This document shows positions 63,331 to 64,000 of a DNA stretch of 64,000 bases, piece after piece (the stretch's first letter is position 1; each line of letters opens with the position of its first letter). The DNA lies in assembly GCA_022841745.1 (NCBI GenBank), contig JALHQW010000046.1, positions 1 to 64,000 of the forward strand, written 5' to 3'. Below the pieces are notes generated by a model, which saw nothing but the letters and a program-made list of their open reading frames with translations, was not told the origin of the DNA and made no database searches. The translations under genes and the position numbers were made by a program. Source of the DNA: Saprospiraceae bacterium (GTDB lineage Bacteria > Bacteroidota > Bacteroidia > Chitinophagales > Saprospiraceae).

Positions 63331-64000
63331 ATGAATTCCACAAAGCTTTTCTTAGCTACTACCATGATAGTGACCGTGCTTAGCTGCCGGTCCATCGTAA
63401 ACCCCAATGAATGGGTCGTTTCAACTGGAGATTGTTGGAACACCATGACCGTGACAAAAGCTGGTGCCTATATTCCCAAACTGTACACCCCTTGCGATAG
63501 AATGGTGATTTTGCCAGCCACGTTTCTGTCAGCCGATTTTTCCGTTGAAACTAAATTTGAAAATCGGGTTGCCGGAAGCATCAACCTGACCTACCAATGG
63601 CGCATTTCTGAGCCTATTGAATTCATCAGCAGTGCAAAAAGCATCACCTCATCGCCAACCGACGAAGACAAAAAAATAGATGTCAATATCCTTGAATCCA
63701 TCGAAAATGCGGTGGTTGATAAAATGATAATTGATGTTATCCGGGAATACACCCCCAATAAGTCCGCAGGGCTGGATGAATTGACCATCGAAAAAGATGT
63801 TTTCGAACTATGCAAGAATAAATTCGCTAACAGGGGGGTAGAGTTTGCTTCTATGTCGGTCAACGTGAATTTCTCCCCTCAAATAGAGGAAGCCTTGGAT
63901 GTTATTTCCGCTTTGAAGTTTTACGAATCGTATGGCGAGAAAGAATTGGGCAAGGATGTCATTCGGGCAAAAGCAGGTTCAGCCAATATCGTGACGCAAG
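63331..64000 (+). CDS. SPFH/band-7-like lipoprotein, truncated by the window end
   Basis: 223 residues are visible and the frame is still open at the last base. A lipoprotein signal ends in TVLSC (Cys19). The mature part resembles the SPFH/prohibitin domain: an N-terminal VNPNEWVVSTGDCWNTM, a strand-rich region with INLTYQWRISEPIEF, then helices (ILESIENAVVDKMIIDVIRE, FELCKNKFANRGVEFASMSV). Prohibitin-like proteins form membrane-bound rings, but the lipid anchor is unusual and places it outside the cytoplasm. It starts 57 bp after gmhA on the same strand and may be in its operon. Product name is provisional. Confidence 0.7.
   Translation, partial: MNSTKLFLATTMIVTVLSCRSIVNPNEWVVSTGDCWNTMTVTKAGAYIPKLYTPCDRMVILPATFLSADFSVETKFENRVAGSINLTYQWRISEPIEFISSAKSITSSPTDEDKKIDVNILESIENAVVDKMIIDVIREYTPNKSAGLDELTIEKDVFELCKNKFANRGVEFASMSVNVNFSPQIEEALDVISALKFYESYGEKELGKDVIRAKAGSANIVTQ

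Overview
The window looks like a chromosome segment from a Bacteroidota bacterium, most likely of the Saprospiraceae/Saprospiria group. Evidence read from the sequence: nine large secreted proteins end in type IX secretion (T9SS) sorting or gliding-motility C-terminal domains; SprB, HYR, PKD and choice-of-anchor-B modules are present; there are a SusC-like TonB receptor, a LytTR response regulator with a propeller/Y_Y_Y histidine kinase, an OmpA/TPR/propeller protein, and promoters of the Bacteroidota TAnnTTTG type. Genus and species cannot be read from this segment.

Layout. 0.2-1.9 kb: rfbC and rfbD (dTDP-rhamnose). 1.9-7.1 kb: rmuC, then a LytTR regulator and its sensor kinase. 7.1-11.1 kb: an alpha/beta hydrolase, an unrecognised secreted protein and a T9SS cargo protein. 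11.4-15.1 kb: thrS followed by a visibly AT-rich GmrSD-like DUF262/DUF1524 gene, a probable defence gene. 15.7-23.2 kb: a DUF1573 protein, a T9SS cargo protein, a porin-like barrel and a SprB-repeat adhesin-like giant. 23.3-29.8 kb: housekeeping genes (sbcC, a Nudix hydrolase, pyrE, an M42 aminopeptidase). 29.8-37.9 kb: two T9SS cargo proteins, one with a degenerate M43-like zincin site, then an unrecognised protein and msrB. 38-45.7 kb: a PorE-like OmpA protein, a TonB receptor, a galM lipoprotein and a 3-hydroxyacyl-CoA dehydrogenase. 45.8-55.7 kb: a choice-of-anchor-B cargo protein, an ECF sigma factor with a membrane protein beside it, and a HYR/dockerin/cohesin-like giant. 55.7-60.2 kb: an ORF-poor stretch with a probable structured transcript and a 43-residue membrane protein, a conserved hypothetical, yhhQ and a PKD cargo protein. 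60.2-64 kb: long palindromic repeats, trnH, hisS, gmhA and a truncated SPFH lipoprotein.

The genes mostly form short units rather than one pathway. The shared theme is the cell surface: T9SS cargo, outer-membrane proteins and LPS sugar enzymes (rfbC, rfbD, gmhA).

Points most worth a second look: (1) a histidine tRNA without the G-1:C73 identity pair, directly upstream of a long HisRS whose motif 2 resembles the alphaproteobacterial type; (2) a roughly 150-bp interspersed repeat with CAATGG...CCATTG ends that brackets galM as an inverted pair, with a divergent third copy; (3) heptamer and octamer tandem repeats running up to the start codons of rfbC, thrS, sbcC and hisS; (4) a 290-bp nested palindrome upstream of trnH; (5) a hairpin-rich, promoter-headed stretch at 56.07-56.35 kb and a small unannotated membrane protein at 56.6 kb. 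Base-composition statements are by eye, and no database search was run.
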